NCBI GenBank assembly: GCA_018343915.1
Contig: JABRWF010000007.1
Coordinates: forward strand, 2,170,001-2,234,000
DNA length: 64,000 nucleotides
From: Agroathelia rolfsii
Taxonomy: Eukaryota; Basidiomycota; Agaricomycetes; Amylocorticiales; Amylocorticiaceae
Reading direction: 5' to 3'
Every line of letters begins with the position of its first letter. Positions within the stretch are counted from its first letter, which is position 1. Both the position numbers and the translations under genes were made by a program. Shown here one piece after another: positions 10,459 through 23,510 of the stretch. The notes under the pieces were generated by a model, which did not search any database, was not told the DNA's origin, and saw nothing but the letters and a program-made list of their open reading frames with translations.

Positions 10459-13222
10459 ACAGAGAGAGATTCGAAAGGGGCTAACATTTTTTTTTTTTTT
10501 TTCATTCCTCCCAGACAGCTGAGCGTCGGCGCTTGATAAGCGCTCCCACCAGTATCATCTCTGAACCGGCCGCCGTCAACAACTCTGATGAAACGTTTAC
10601 ATGTGCGACATATCACGGTTTTACTTAGAATGCGGCGTCACTGAATATTATGGCACTTGATTTTAATAAATACCGGCGCACACGTCTTGTCGGGGATTGT
10701 GGTCAACTGTCCGTTACTGCCGCATGTGACTGGGGAGATGCCCCGATGATGATCAGTGATGATGATGATGACAACGATCGGGCCCTCGATCACAAAAAAT
10801 CATGGACTGGTGGGGGAGGGGGTTGATATCTGGGCTGATATCCTCTCTTCCATGTGGTAGACGAGAAAAATATTCATGTTATGAACTGACCCGGATGGAT
10901 CATGTTTATATATTACTACGTATAATTCGTGTTGTTATCGTTGTCTCAGACTTATACTCTTTTTACGTTACGAATTCAATAATAGCTCTTGCACTGCAGT
11001 GGAACGGTGTTTAACATCTGAGCCTGAGGCTGTATACAATTTATATGTATATGCTATTATCATCAGTTGTAAATGGGCGCTTAAGCACACATGGTCGTGT
11101 GCCGTGAAGAAGCACTGCAAAGTGGCCGTCCGCCGAAACTCTCATATTAATGTTCTAATTCCGAGTCAATCGTGATAGACTCAGAGCCACCAGTAACATG
11201 ACATACAGGATAGCTGTAGGCTTTAAACCCATGAGAGGCTAGAGCCTATCAATTATCAGTAGAACTTGAATGTTGAGTCCTGGTGAGGCTGGTGTATACA
11301 GTGTAGGTACATGAACATAAACTTGTGAGCACAGCTTTCTTGCGAGCGCTAGTGAAGGTTAAGTTAACACTTCTTGATTATCACAATACATTAATTCAGC
11401 TGTGTGTGAAATGGACGCCTCGTGCTCATGGCAGTGGTAAAACCTCGTCTACTTCACAGCATGGTGCTGTCGATAGTGTGCAGCTTTGAACCGACTGGCA
11501 TCACTGCCAGTGATGTTATTACAACGCCGGCTACGAGTAGAACTTCGATAGTACCGCGCAAATGAAATGTGCATAGGTTATGTACAATGGCTAGTGTATC
11601 AACTCTATTAATAAGCTCCGAGCTAATGCTAGTGATATTAATGCGCTGTCCGTGTCACCAAGCAATATATGCGTCCTGGTAATTAGTGCATATATGCACG
11701 GCCTCCCTATAGATTTCAAGTTTCTACGTAACTAGTGGCATGGCTCATTGCATATCCGGCACCGCATGATTAGTATCTTCAATACGTCAAACAGATGTAT
11801 CTTGAAAGTACTGGTATGGCATTAGAAGCTAGTATAGATATCAGAATTCTTCCAACTATCAATATTGCTGTGGGATAGTATACCATGTGAGGACAGTAAT
11901 TGAAATCACAATAGTGAATGGAGCGCTACAGTCGCCAACAGAGGTTGCAATGCTATGATGATTTACCAGCCCAATAATCAGTACTATCTTTATATTCAGG
12001 TTTTAGAGCAATCATTGGTGAAAATCAGAGGTGGTACAGCATCTGAGTCAGTGCATTCCCAACCCTAAAGACTAAGCCGATACCATGGCTCCAGTGAGTG
12101 ATAGACTATTCACCGGTGCTTATCGCTAAGTCTCCGATATCCAATAATAAATCCAATCTTTATAGAAGATTCCAAAATTACTGAAATTAAATGTGACATC
12201 CACCTTGCTTCTCAGTTCCAGTGTTGATAGCAAATATCCAATACGATGTTACAGTAGTCGACGATGGCTGCTACCACTATTTCGTGATTTGCTGAGATGG
12301 CACGGAAAAGATCTTGGAGATGCCGACGTACGCTGTCCTAATATTGAGCGCGAAATCAGAGTTCGGATATATGAACCACATGACAATAAACTCTTCTGCC
12401 TAGTTCTTGGGTCCGAGTCTATCAAGATAAAAGACGACAGACGCTCAGGCTGTAAAATATGTTGAAGCTTCAAGTTGTAGCTGCGTAGGCGCTTATGATC
12501 TGGGCTGCATATCTACTAACACTTGTTTCAACTGCACTCTTTTGTCGATTATTGAAACTGACAAGCGCCTGAGGTAGACCGATGAGCCCGACAACCAATG
12601 GGAGATACCAGTGTCAGTGAGCTATATATCAGCTATTAAAATGATTGCATTATGGACATTGCCAATGATGGATTCATGATGGTGTGGTGTAGAGATGCAC
12701 TGGAATTAGCCGCTGCTGGTGTAGTATTATATAGCGGTGAGTTTGAAGGTTACCTAAATAGGGTTTGAACCAGCATGAAGAGAAGATCAATTCAAGTTGA
12801 ACGTTGACTCAGAGTTGTTAACACTTCTAGACTCAGCCCGCCGAATTGGAAAGTTCAAGTGAAATATTTTGCTAGTAGCAAACCCGCCTGCTCCCTTATT
12901 TTTAATCCCATGGGTAATATTTGAGGTTTAGAATGCATAGCCTTGGCCTTGAAAGTGCAAAATGGTATTTGCTCACCCTATCATTGCATCGTATGATTTG
13001 TATATCAGTGAAAAGACGAACTTGGATTTTGGTTTCCAGATCCGGAAAGGCGGCGCGCAAGTGTGACGTCCTTGATTTAGCAGTCGCAGGGAACTTCCGT
13101 GACGTTGCCACCATTGATTGCCCTTCCCAGTAATCATACATTGGTTAGCTGGCTCTTCCAACTGAAGTTATCATTCAGACTTTAAATTTTCTTAACCTCA
13201 ATCACAAAGCTTTCTCGATAAA
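10459..13222. other. Gene-poor stretch, AT-leaning, no supported gene
   Basis: I see no frame longer than about 90 codons and no recognisable protein. The 3' end of the DUF6533 gene is followed by a short (GAT)n tract near 10755-10770. The frames at 12193-12465 and 12921-13133 match nothing I know and lack paired splice signals. Scattered words resembling decayed LTR ends (for example TGTTGAGTCCTGG near 11271 and GTTAACACTTCT near 11362 and 12817) hint at old transposon debris, but no element can be delimited. Confidence 0.5.
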
Positions 13223-16053
13223 ATGGGCGTACACTCTTTGACCACCTATCTTCGCGAGAAACGTCGTCATCTTTCGTCCTCTATTATTTTCTCAAATCAA
13301 CCTGAGGATCACGTAGATGCCAGTGATCGTACCAATCATGTTGACCGCGTGAATGTTGTCGTTGATGGTTGGTCGTGAGTATTAACTTGTGCTTTCAATC
13401 AATCTTTGCATGGCGTGGAAGTAATTCCAAAAAAGGTTCATATACCAACTTCAGCATGATTGTGGCCACCTACCCTGGGTATATGGCGGCGAATACGAGG
13501 AGGTATGTTGATCAATGGTTTCAAGCAATTCCCCCTTACCCCATTGACTCCATTTTGAACTGTATAGTTTGTGAAATCTGTCACTACCGTTGTTCAGTCC
13601 TGGATCGACGTTGGGCTCAATGTTTATTTTGTCTTTGACGGTAAGTTTGACATGTCCTTCCTCGGCTATTACAAAACGTCGAGATCTTGACGCATCTCAT
13701 CCTATTGTATACATTAGGTCCGTACCCTGAAGCAAAGTTCCCTACTTTAATATCGCGTGCCAAGGAAAACGGAATTAATCCAGCCAACCTGTTCTTTCGT
13801 ACCTCGGCTGTATCACGCGCCACACCACGTTTCTTGGCCGAGTCCCGTATATTACCTCCTCTCATCCTTAACAGTGTTATTTATGCACTTGAGACTCTAC
13901 GACACTCGTATTCCAGCGATGCCACTCATCTTGATATTGTTTTTGCTGATGAAGAAGGTGATCCGTACGCAGTTGAACTCGCTGGGCATATTGGTGCCTA
14001 CGTAATTGGGCAGGATTCGGATTATGTCATACTCGATGCACCAGGGTATTTAGGGTACATACCCTTTGAGGAAATGCAATGGTCTATACCGGGTGCTGGT
14101 ATTGCTCCGTCTGCGGAAAGTAATGATGATGCTGATGCCGGATTTCGGCCAGTGGTCAAGAAGAAAAACAAGCACAACGCTGCTATTACTACTACTCTCG
14201 GACATGGACTCCTCCCACCTGCTTCGAGCGGTGGAATGCTGATGTTGAGCGCCGTGGCGTACACACCTTCCACTCTCGCGACACACCTAAAGATTCCGCC
14301 GAATCTACTGCCTTTGTTCGCTTCCCTTGTGGGTAATGACTTCTCCCAGACTTTGACGTCTACTGGGGGACGTCCTGTCCAGAGTCTTTTCTTCGAATCA
14401 CGCATGACAGGCGTAGCTCGTATCGAGCGTGTGGCAGCAGCCATCTACGCCGTTCTTCATCCCCCTTCAAATAAACGTAATGCTGCTGTAGGTAACGTGC
14501 TGGATTTCATTGCCAGGGTTGTCCAGTCTCTTTTGATCAGGCCTCTATCGTCGATGGGCTCCGGCGAAGTTGATGCTGCTGTTGACAGCATTGTTCAGAC
14601 TACCGTGCGCTATGCAAAAGTAAAAGGCGATGCCACCACAGGTCTACCTAATACACCGACACCATCGCATGAGACAACAGTCTGTGAAATACATGATAGC
14701 GGATCATGCGATCTTCTTCGAGCCTTTTCTCTGAAAATTTCAGACCAGGATTCATTTTCGGACGTACACAGCCAGTCTGGAAACACCGCACAATCTTGGC
14801 TCTTGCAACAGGAAAAAATTCGTACCATTTTTATGAATGCGTATCGTCATGGAGCGCTCTCTGCTCGGATCGTGGATTTGATGTACACAGGAACCATGTG
14901 GCCTAGGATATTGCTGGAAAACCCTGATATGGAGACTGTTGCAGTCAGCATTGGACGTCCTATCCGTGAATGGGTGTACGCCTTCCTAAATGATTCCATA
15001 GGTATTTTAGCTGCGACTGAAGCTGAGGAGACCCTCCAAGAAGAAAAACCGGAAGATACTCCGTCCGATGATGACGAGATCATTGATGTCATGGAGGACC
15101 CTGACTCTGACGAAGGAAATATCGACGATGGTGACAGCGTAGACCTTCTAGCCCCACTAGTAGGGCAATTGCAGCAAGTACAAATGGCCGGCGTAATCTC
15201 AACGCCTGCTTGCTCAACAGAGTCTACGGACCAAGATGGCTCGAATGTTGCCCATGAGTCATCAGTCGAAGTTTTCATTACCGAATATGTTCGAAGGGGT
15301 GGGCGGCTAGCAGAGGAGCTCGTGCAGGTCAAGCCCCTGTCAAGGTTGCTTGATGGCACTGGACTGTATGCACATGGTTTGCCATATGTGCTGCGTCCTC
15401 AAGACGATCGATTGGTACTGCTCTGTCATGCATTGCACTCAAACATCCCCGAAATACTTTCCCTACCGCCCCAAGATCTCATGCCTGCACTAGCGCTCCG
15501 ATTAATCGTCCATACTCTCAATGAACGCGCATTGACCGGTAACAGCAAGGAGAAAGACAAAGAGCGATGGACCGTTCACGAAGGGCGATCATTTATAGCT
15601 TCATTTGTCCCATCGTCCCCGGCCAAAACCGATGATGCTCACTTAACCGTTGCGTCACCAACCAGCTATCCAACCATCACAGATCGCCACGTCCAGCTAA
15701 CGGCGCAAGCATGCACCGCTCTCGAGTCAGTGTTACAACTAACGCAGGTACTCCTCCTTTCCGACCGGGTTCCTAGTCCTATTCACCGGTTCAGCGGCCG
15801 TCGCTTTCATGCATGGCTTTCTCGCGATGCCACCATGGGTACCCTGCTGGATGTTGTCCCAGAATTAACATGGAAAGCTTGCCAATCAGGTTTGGACTTT
15901 GCTGCCGAACGCGAAGTCGGAAGTCGGAGGAAAAACAAGTCCGTTACCGGTCATGTGACCGAAAATGATTCTCGGCGGCCAAAGATGACTAAGAGGTCGC
16001 CCCTTTCCCGAGGAATGTTTGATCTCTTGGCAGAAACATCAAGTGTAATGTAG
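13223..16053 (+). CDS. Asteroid-like protein (XPG/FEN1-related nuclease fold)
   Basis: Four exons (13223-13374, 13436-13502, 13568-13640, 13718-16053) encode 875 residues. The protein opens with MGVHSLTTYLREKR and continues VNVVVDGWSFIYQL, HLPWVYGGEYEE, WIDVGLNVYFVFDG, the N-terminal XPG region as found in Asteroid proteins. An XPG-I-like segment lies at about 175-215 (IVFADEEGDPYAVELA, then GQDSDYVILDAPGYLGYIP). The central and C-terminal parts are less conserved, with an acidic run near residue 460 (DDDEIIDVMEDPDSDEGN). Asteroid proteins belong to the FEN1/XPG family but their biochemical activity is unclear; some acidic residues of the nuclease site are present (DEE, DSD). The start is the first ATG that gives the family's MGV N-terminus. 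Confidence 0.88.
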
Positions 16054-16418
16054 TTAAATTTGTGGCAACATCGCTAGGGAAAAAGAATGTGACGATTAAT
16101 GAAATGAGTCGGCCTGTAAAATTTGATTCTTGTGTGACTAAGAAAGGTGCAAATGTCACACTGGTATTGAAATTGAAAGCAGTGCATCTAATATTAGCCT
16201 TAAGTGAGCATGTACCGCCCAACAAGCGCTTGGCTATGCTCCCACAATAGTGCCACCTGCTCGGTAATTAAACATCTCAAACCCTTGGTTTTTTTTGCTG
16301 TGCAATTATACATCGCCACTGTGTTTTCTTTTAAAGGCGTAACGATACAAACTCTTGCTACACACATCCCCACACCACTACTACAGCTTTCTCATCCAAC
16401 ACCAACCGAATTTGAAGC
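16054..16418. other. Short intergenic region
   Basis: This region separates two plus-strand genes, the 3' end of the Asteroid-like gene and the 5' end of the next. I see no coding exon or RNA gene. A pyrimidine-rich stretch precedes the ATG at 16419. Confidence 0.5.
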
Positions 16419-17037
16419 ATGTCGCACACTAGTGTAGAGTCCCAGCGCACATCACCCAAAGTTGACATTATCACTCTCCGACGAGGTGATAAGATGGTCT
16501 ATGTTCCGTTATCGAGAAGCTACGAGGTAAAATATTTGCACTGTCGTATACTATTAATATTAACTGGCAGAATTTTGTCAATATCAATAGGAGACTATAA
16601 ACAACGCACGTAAAGTCTTCTCAGACCTGGCACATGTAAAGCCGGACCATATTGTTCTATCCCTTGGTGTATACATGAAAGAGACGAGGGCAACAGTTCA
16701 TATTAGCCCAATGGCGTGGACCTCTGTGGCGGCTACTTTGCATCGCTACGAGGTCCTCAACGTTGAAGTCGATGCCGACCGCCAGGACTCTGATATGGAC
16801 TATTCCAACGAGAAGATCAAGATTATCGTGGAAGACACGGACGCAACCTCAGACCTACCTTCGTATTCTAAAGACCAATACTTGACGGTGCCTGGGATGT
16901 CACCAGCTCTGGTGGCAGAATCCCTGCGTCGTTCGAAGTCATGCGAGGAATACAGACCATCGTCACCAGATGGCAAAACGTCTACTCACTCCGAAAAAAT
17001 AGTGAAACTCAGCTGGTTCAAGAGACTTTATCATTGA
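16419..17037 (+). CDS. Small conserved-looking protein of unknown function
   Basis: Two exons (16419-16526 and 16591-17037) join in phase 0 to give 184 residues. The N-terminal half is a compact, folded-looking segment (VDIITLRRGDKMVYVPLSRSYE, then ETINNARKVFSDLAHVKPDHIVLS, then VHISPMAWTSVAATLHRYEVLNVEV). The C-terminal half is polar. The alternating beta-like stretches could be a ubiquitin-like or small alpha/beta fold, but I do not recognise a named family. The 64 bp intron has a GTAAAA donor and an AATAG acceptor. It lies tandem to the Asteroid-like gene and convergent to NAD kinase. Confidence 0.72.
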
Positions 17038-17427
17038 ATATTGAACATTGAATGCGATGAGTACTATAGTGATCAGATCAATTTGTCTTGGATCTTTTAC
17101 TTGTAACCATGTTCTATTTCTATCATGCACCTCTATACCCCATCTCCGCCACATATCAAGTACACGGAAATGTTCATGTACCAACTGTCTCCGATTTCGC
17201 TTGTATTTTTTGTACTACTTTGGATCCTCTCAATAACTATAGACATAATTTATTTATCATGGTCATGTTATTTTTTTTTCATACTCACGTAAAATCGGCT
17301 CGAAATTGAACAACAGTATGCTAGGCAGTGTATTTAAAGTATGAGCCATTTAAATGAATATGATATATTTGTGGACATGAAGGCCATGCAGCAGCCGCCC
17401 GTACATAACTAATTGTAGTATATACAG
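17038..17427. other. Convergent intergenic region
   Basis: The 3' ends of the plus-strand gene ending at 17037 and the minus-strand NAD kinase ending at 17428 face each other here. Nothing else is visible apart from AT-rich sequence suitable for polyadenylation. Confidence 0.5.
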
Positions 17428-19082
17428 CTATGACCCACTGTACCGCGACAGCGCCTTGCTCCTAAACGTGGCATTGTACTGTAGTAGATTGTTTATATCC
17501 CGAACCCAATCATCTTCCTTGCCTGGCGGAACACCCTCTTGAGCAAGGTTCCGCTCGTCCTGTTCAGTTGCGATCGAGGAACGGTTTATGCAAGGAACGG
17601 GATATGGCGATGCCTCTATGGTGACAGATTCTCCTGGGCTGAGAGTATTTGTTATGCGCCCATCCATAGATACCCCTGCAGCTGCCCTGCTATGATCTCC
17701 GATCTGGAATGAAAGGGAAAGAGAAAAAAGTATCTAAGAAATACAATTTTTGTGTTGACGATGGAAGTTTTTCCTACCCGCAGGGTCACAGACGAGGATG
17801 ATGGGAAAACCAGTGGCCTGAACGACAAGCTCCGTGGACAAATGGGCGTCAAGACGATAGCGCTTAGCGAGGGATGCACAATCGGTCCACCAGCCGAAAG
17901 TGAATAAGCTGTTGACCCAGTGGGTGTTGATACGATAAGACCATCGCACTAATAATAAAATAAATCATGTTTCCGGTGCGACGGATAACTGTGAACTTAC
18001 AACCGCCTCCGTCAAATGTTGCCCATCGACAAAAATATCAATGGTATTGAGGTGTGGGCTCGCGCCTCTGTGTAGAGCGACTTCGTTCATCACCTGCCAG
18101 TCTACCCAGCTGTCAGTTTCCTTGGGCCCAGAGAAATCATAGACATAGAGGTTACCATCAGTTGCTTGTCCTAGCTTTCTTCCAATCCTATCATGGAATG
18201 ATAAAGCCAGACGCATCCTGTTCAGAATCGTAGCTTTGCCTTCGAAAATACTCTCCACAGCCTGCGCATAATGATCCACATCTTGACGATGATCAATGAG
18301 CCACATGGTCTCTGAGAAATTTACGCATAAATGAATGAAGACATACGAAATGGAAGTAAGAAACCCAGTGTCCCCATTGAGAAACTTAGGACTGGAGGCA
18401 CTGCTCCGGCACTGAACAGCGAGGACGCATGGAGAATCGTGCCATCTCCGCCAAAGGTAACAATTAGGTCAATTTTCTCGGCGCCAAGACCTGCATGTCA
18501 ACAAATTTTGGAAATGTCAGGGTGCGTAAGGCCAGCGCAGGAGTTTATGTTCCGAAACGGACCAGGAGACCATGCTTGGACACCTGCCAAGCTCTCAGGT
18601 TTCTTCTCTCCGTAAATACGCACGTCTGGATGCTCCTTGTTCACGTATCTGGGTGTATTTGTAAGACAAAGATAGCTGCGGTGGAGGCCGACGGAGCAAG
18701 CAGAGCCACCGGAAGACATACGCAATGAAAGTTTCGATGGCTTGGAGCACAGGCGGTGTCCGCAACTTATTCACGATTAGCATAGACTTCGGAGGCGCAG
18801 TGACGAGGCTAAGGACGGAGTGTCTGTCTTATAATATACACTTGTCATTCGTGGCCCATTTTTGGCAGAATGAGCAATACTGAAGACGAACGTTCGCGAG
18901 AGATGAGGAGGATATTTCACTGGAGGACGTGTTGACATGGACCGGTGAGCTTGTAGCCACGGCCTGATCTGGCTCCATTGTTGTGTCGAGCAATGGATAG
19001 GTTGCCGAGACCTAGTACTTGCTATGATAGAGCATTTCAGATATTGTGCTCTGGGCCTAAGCAGACTGTTCGACATGAACAT
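17428..19082 (-). CDS. POS5: NAD+ kinase with mitochondrial-type leader (POS5-like)
   Basis: Seven exons (minus: 18892-19082, 18722-18808, 18584-18648, 18347-18490, 18001-18281, 17778-17948, 17428-17703) give 404 residues. It phosphorylates NAD+ to NADP+ (and possibly NADH) with ATP. Diagnostic motifs are the GGDG loop at 128-131 ([16 protein letters not shown]), NEVALHRG near 228-235, and [20 protein letters not shown] at 263-282. The N-terminus ([32 protein letters not shown]) is rich in Arg and Ser without acidic residues, as in a mitochondrial presequence, pointing to a Pos5-type rather than cytosolic Utr1-type enzyme. Intron 1 (18809-18891) uses a GTTCGT donor. It was chosen because it joins PPHLSRT to [16 protein letters not shown], as expected for the family; a shorter alternative would be only 36 bp. 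Confidence 0.9.
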
Positions 19083-19559
19083 TGAATGATATGATGGTCA
19101 CTGGCAGTTGCAGAGATCGCTGAGATTCAATTGCTTCCGGTCTAATGGGCGCTTATTAGTGCTCATTTATTACACCGAGACCGAATCGGGTGAGTCAAAA
19201 GCCGACCCCAAAGTTGATAATTTTTTTTGGATAACTCCTATCCAAAACAAAATCGGAGGCTTCAAGTCAAAACAACCAAATAATACATGATACCACACTA
19301 TATGACATTGAAAAATGGCATAACTACATGACAATACAAGACATGTATCATGGCGGTCCTATCATCGACACAGCCCAAAAGGTATAAAGCGATCTACATA
19401 CAACCATCGCCTAAAGTAATCATACACTCTTACAAAAATCTGCTCTCTTAACTGCTGCATATACACATGAACCCCACACAAATGGGCTCTAATCGTCCTG
19501 CGGCCATTCCAGATGGCCAATAAACGCTTGGTTAATACATACTCTCTTCACAAAGAGCG
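19083..19559. other. Intergenic region upstream of NAD kinase
   Basis: This 477 bp lies between the NAD kinase start and the stop of the next minus-strand gene. It must hold the 3' end of that gene and the NAD kinase promoter. I see no coding exon. Confidence 0.5.
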
Positions 19560-21047
19560 TCAAGCAAAATCCCCAAACAGGCTCTCCATTTTCATATTTA
19601 GGAGCTCCTCTATCTCGCTCAACTCAGGATCGAACACGACGGCCGAAAAGGGACTCCGGCTCGATCTCCTCGTCGGTGTGTTCTCCCCCTCGTCGTCCGA
19701 GTCGGAGAACACTTCTACTGTCGGTGTGCACACCGGTGGTGAGGGCACTGTAGGCGAGAATGGCGGGGCAAATTCCGAAAGGGGGATAGGCAACAACATG
19801 GATGAGTAAGGCGCCGTGGGCGTTTCCGCATAATCTTCCGATGTTGATGACGATGACGATGATAACGACGACGGAGATGAAGGGGCGGTGGTGGTAGTAA
19901 TGGAGATGGTTGGTATTTCAACGGTGGTAGTGGTAGCGGCGGCAAGCGCTGTGAGCGCTGTTAGATCTGCGCATAGGGGCTGCACGGGCACAACTGGGGA
20001 AAATGGTGGTGATGTGATGCTATCAACGGCGCTGTACGGCGGTGCTGGGGACTGAATATGGTGTAGCGTAAGCAACGGGTGGAAGTTTTCTTCGTATGGA
20101 GAAGAGCGAGGCGCTGGTGATTGTTCGGGATGGAGCATAAGCATAGGGCGGAAGGCACCCGTTCTAATCGTTTGGGAGGGGGACAGGGAACCAGAAGACG
20201 GAGACGGGTAGGTACTCAGGTCACTGCAGATGTTTTAATGGGGCGTTAAGCACTTCCTTTAGTGGATAACAGCACTGCATATGCAATACATACTCCTTCC
20301 GACAGATGGTATCTTGGTCCAAAAATTTTCCTTGAGGTGCACTATCTTCAGAACCAGGGATACGGATAGACAGCTGGGAGGCGAGTATGAGCAATCTGTA
20401 CTCCTGTAAGGAACCATCATGAAAGGGATGCGCTTACACGGCGCTTGAGCTCATTCTTGATAACACGGTTCGCAGATTGCGGATCAGCGCAGCCAGAAGT
20501 ATTGGGCAAGTTGTGGTACAGCTCGCCGCCACGGAAGGCTCCAAAAGTGTCCTGGAGCTCCTGCGCCCGGGACCGCTGCTGGGAGCACTTCTCGATCAGC
20601 TGCTCAGTAAGCACCTAAAATGGAAGCCACACGGGTCACTCAAAAACTCAAACCGGATAGACAAAGTACAGCGGGTTAAGATGAACTACGAACCTCATTT
20701 CCCGACGTTAAAGCAGATTCAAGTTGCTCGACCACGGTCATTTGCTCAGTAACAAACTGCAGCGCTCCCGCGAGCACATTACTCGTAAGACGCAGGATGG
20801 TGAGCATCTCTCCCACAGCCGGGACATCGACGTGGCTCGGGAGGAGAGCGGTGGTGGCCTGATTGCTGCTATTGAAAGTAGTAGCCGACATGTCCTGCAT
20901 ATCTAACACGGTCGCGTGACGATGGGCCCAGGCAGACGCCAACGCGCGCGAGTCTTCCTCGTCGAGGTCAAGGTGGTGGGATACACCTCCCATGGGGCGA
21001 ATGCTACGAGCAGAAAGGTCGTAAGGACGAGATGGTATGGCCAGCAT
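19560..21047 (-). CDS. Unknown protein with helical N-terminus and Ser/Pro/Thr-rich C-terminus
   Basis: Four exons (minus: 20694-21047, 20438-20614, 20294-20403, 19560-20223) join to 434 residues. Residues ~75-175 look helical and possibly coiled (VGEMLTILRLTSNVLAGALQ, TEQLIEKCSQQRSRAQELQD, ANRVIKNELKRREYRLLILA). The last ~200 residues are disordered: Ser runs, Thr runs and many Ser-Pro pairs, ending in an acidic segment (VFSDSDDEGEN) and LSEIEELLNMKMESLFGDF, which could be a short amphipathic helix used for protein contacts. I do not recognise the family. Intron 1 has a GTTCGT donor. The start at 21047 (MLAIPSRPYD) is the only ATG that opens the frame. Confidence 0.75.
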
Positions 21048-22450
21048 ATCGTAAGAAAGGCGTCGGGTAAAGGGATGATGGGCAAATCAGGGTGAGTCCC
21101 CAACCGAATAGATAATATAAACACGGCCAGAAATCGTGCACGAGGAACACGCGAGTTTACACGAACGCACGGCATGAGTCGAGGCGTGTTCAAATATGGT
21201 GGAGTACGAACACCACGAGGCCGCTTAGGCGTAGGCCTGACCGGATTTGGATAATACTTCAGAAGGTTGAAGACATCATAATAGAGAACGAGTATTTCAG
21301 AGCCCCTCAGATGACCTCGAAAATGACACAACACTGGAGTACTGGAACACCAAGCCTATAAAACACCTTTGACTACGGAGAACAAGCAAAAAGGCACTTC
21401 AGCGGACGGATAAATATTAGATTGGCATTTATGACACAGTAGAAAATACATCAAATTGATACACGAGGATACCAGTCCTTATCTCTCTACATGCGCAAGC
21501 AACCTGGGAAATTTGGTCAGCTGGATATCGAAGATTCATAAGGGGTCAATAGGGTCAGGGTGTCAATTCTGGAGCCCGCCTTAAACTCAAAAAATGAGTC
21601 CAAGTATACTCCCTGAAGAAATTCATGGAAAGATATCCAAGACATCATCGAATAAATGAAGAACAACTTCTCACCTATCTCATACCGCCTTGCAGGCTGC
21701 AGTCGCACTAGATCACAGATAATGAATGGAGCGAAGTCCATGGTAGGAAAAAATAGCAATGCACGGTCCGTCGACCGAGAGTAAGCCCCATTGAGTTGAA
21801 AAATCCCGCAAGGGGAATCTTATCAATCGCATAACTATGTCTATGAGCAACGGGTGCCCAGGATGCACGCAGGCAAACACAAGCAAAACCAAAAGGCTCA
21901 TATCTTCGCCACTTGGCGCCTTTGAGAGTGCCGCCCACAGCAAGCATGAGGCAGCTGACCGGGTCGAGAGAGTGTCATGGCATCGTCCAAGACCGAGATC
22001 ATGGGAGCCAGATGACAAGTCTTTGGGCCTCGCCCATCCTGCGCCCTGATGGGTCCCGGCGTGCTTAGCGTCGGCCGCTTTCCAAAGAACATGCAGGGCG
22101 AGGACAAAATAAGCCAGCGGATCTCCGGGGACTTTCCCCACAGCAAAAGAAGAAAAACACGGGCTAGAATGCCTGGTTTTCTGTGCGGGAGCTGCGACGG
22201 CGATTCTTCAGACGACGTCGTGTGTGTGAAAGTTTTACGTGAACGGAAGAAAACATGAGTCTAGCTGCATTTGGGACTCCGCTGGTGGCGTCGTGGTGCC
22301 ACTGTGGCAACTGTGGCAGACATCCGAGTCTGCGCCGCGAAGGGTTGTCAGCGACAAGAGCACACATAATCTCATTAACACTTCACTCTCTCGACTGCAC
22401 ACTATAGGACAAAATATCATATCACATCATACTCACATTGACATTCAAAT
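21048..22450. other. Divergent intergenic region, 1.4 kb
   Basis: This separates the minus-strand gene starting at 21047 from the plus-strand gene starting at 22451. Several open stretches of up to 143 codons occur on the minus strand, but none matches a known family or carries consistent splice signals. I regard the region as promoter and spacer DNA. Confidence 0.45.
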
Positions 22451-23510
22451 ATGGCGCCTGATGATGCTGATGGCTCTACCCCCCGCACGTCTCAGGCAAC
22501 CGATACCCAAACGCCCACGCAGACGCAGCCTCGGAGAGTGCGCGCTAGACCCGCAAGCTACTATGGTCTGCCCCATGTCGTTATCTACAACGATCAACCA
22601 GGCAAGTTACATGATTTGGAGCAACTGATTCTTCATTGCATATATAAACTGGCTTCTTTTACAGGGCCGCGATCTAGCCGCGTGGATGAACGCTGCTTCA
22701 CATACTGCTCGCAGACATCAATCGGTCGCAGCGCCAACCAGCCACCCAAGTGTCGCTCTGTGTGCATACGGCGTGTGTTTGAGCACGAGTTGAACAACAT
22801 CATGAATCTGCCCGTCAGCTACGACTCGGATCGCAAGCCAATGATCCCACTTCCACAGCATCTACAAGACAAGGATTCGCATAAGCCACGGCGGTTTTAC
22901 CAGGAAGGCTATTACTTTTGGACGACGACAGATATCTGGAGTCATCATGAGAGGACGGAACTGATGAGGTTTACATTACCGCAACAGATGAAGTATGAAA
23001 TGCGGAAGCTCGAGCGTACGGTGGCGTACGAAGAGTGCAAGAAGCGCATGCGGGACATACAGGTGAGGCCGTCATCCAACAGCGCCAGTGTTAGTGCCGG
23101 TTCGTCGGGGGACTCCAGCAGCGGTAGCCACCATGATGCAGACATGCCTTCTCCCAGTACGCCGACCACGTCTCCTCCCTCGCCATCTACCCCGTCGTGA
23201 GTTTGGTTCAATTCTGCATGCGAGTTTTATGACACTCATTCCTTGATTCTCATTCAGAGAAGCATTTATGGTGCACTTGCCTACGTCGTTTACACCTATC
23301 TATCAGCAGGTACAAAGCGCACTGCAGCCATCCCGCAAGCTGATGGGCCTTGTCCATGAGAGCATAGTCTCTGGGTCACAGAAGGAGCTTATGTTCAAGA
23401 TATGGGATAAGGCCTGGACGCACGAACCCATCCTCCTCGCCCAAAATGTGATTAGCCGGGTGGTGCAGATTTGGAAAGCTGGACCACCGGAAGACACGGA
23501 CACCAAATAG
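22451..23510 (+). CDS. Unknown protein with a Cys-containing core
   Basis: Exons 22451-22601, 22665-23196 and 23258-23510 give 311 residues. The core has four cysteines within 30 residues (ERCFTYC, then KCRSVC), followed by a conserved-looking basic/aromatic stretch (RFYQEGYYFWTTTDIWSHHE) and LPQQMKYEMRKLERTVAYEECKKRM. A Ser/Pro-rich linker precedes a helical C-terminus (AFMVHLPTSFTPIYQQVQSA). The first intron (22602-22664) is a GC-AG intron with a GCAAGT donor and TTTTACAG acceptor. It is 63 bp and free of in-frame stops, so retention would insert 21 residues without a frameshift; both forms are possible. The family is unknown to me. A mitochondrial or metal-binding role is speculation. Confidence 0.75.
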
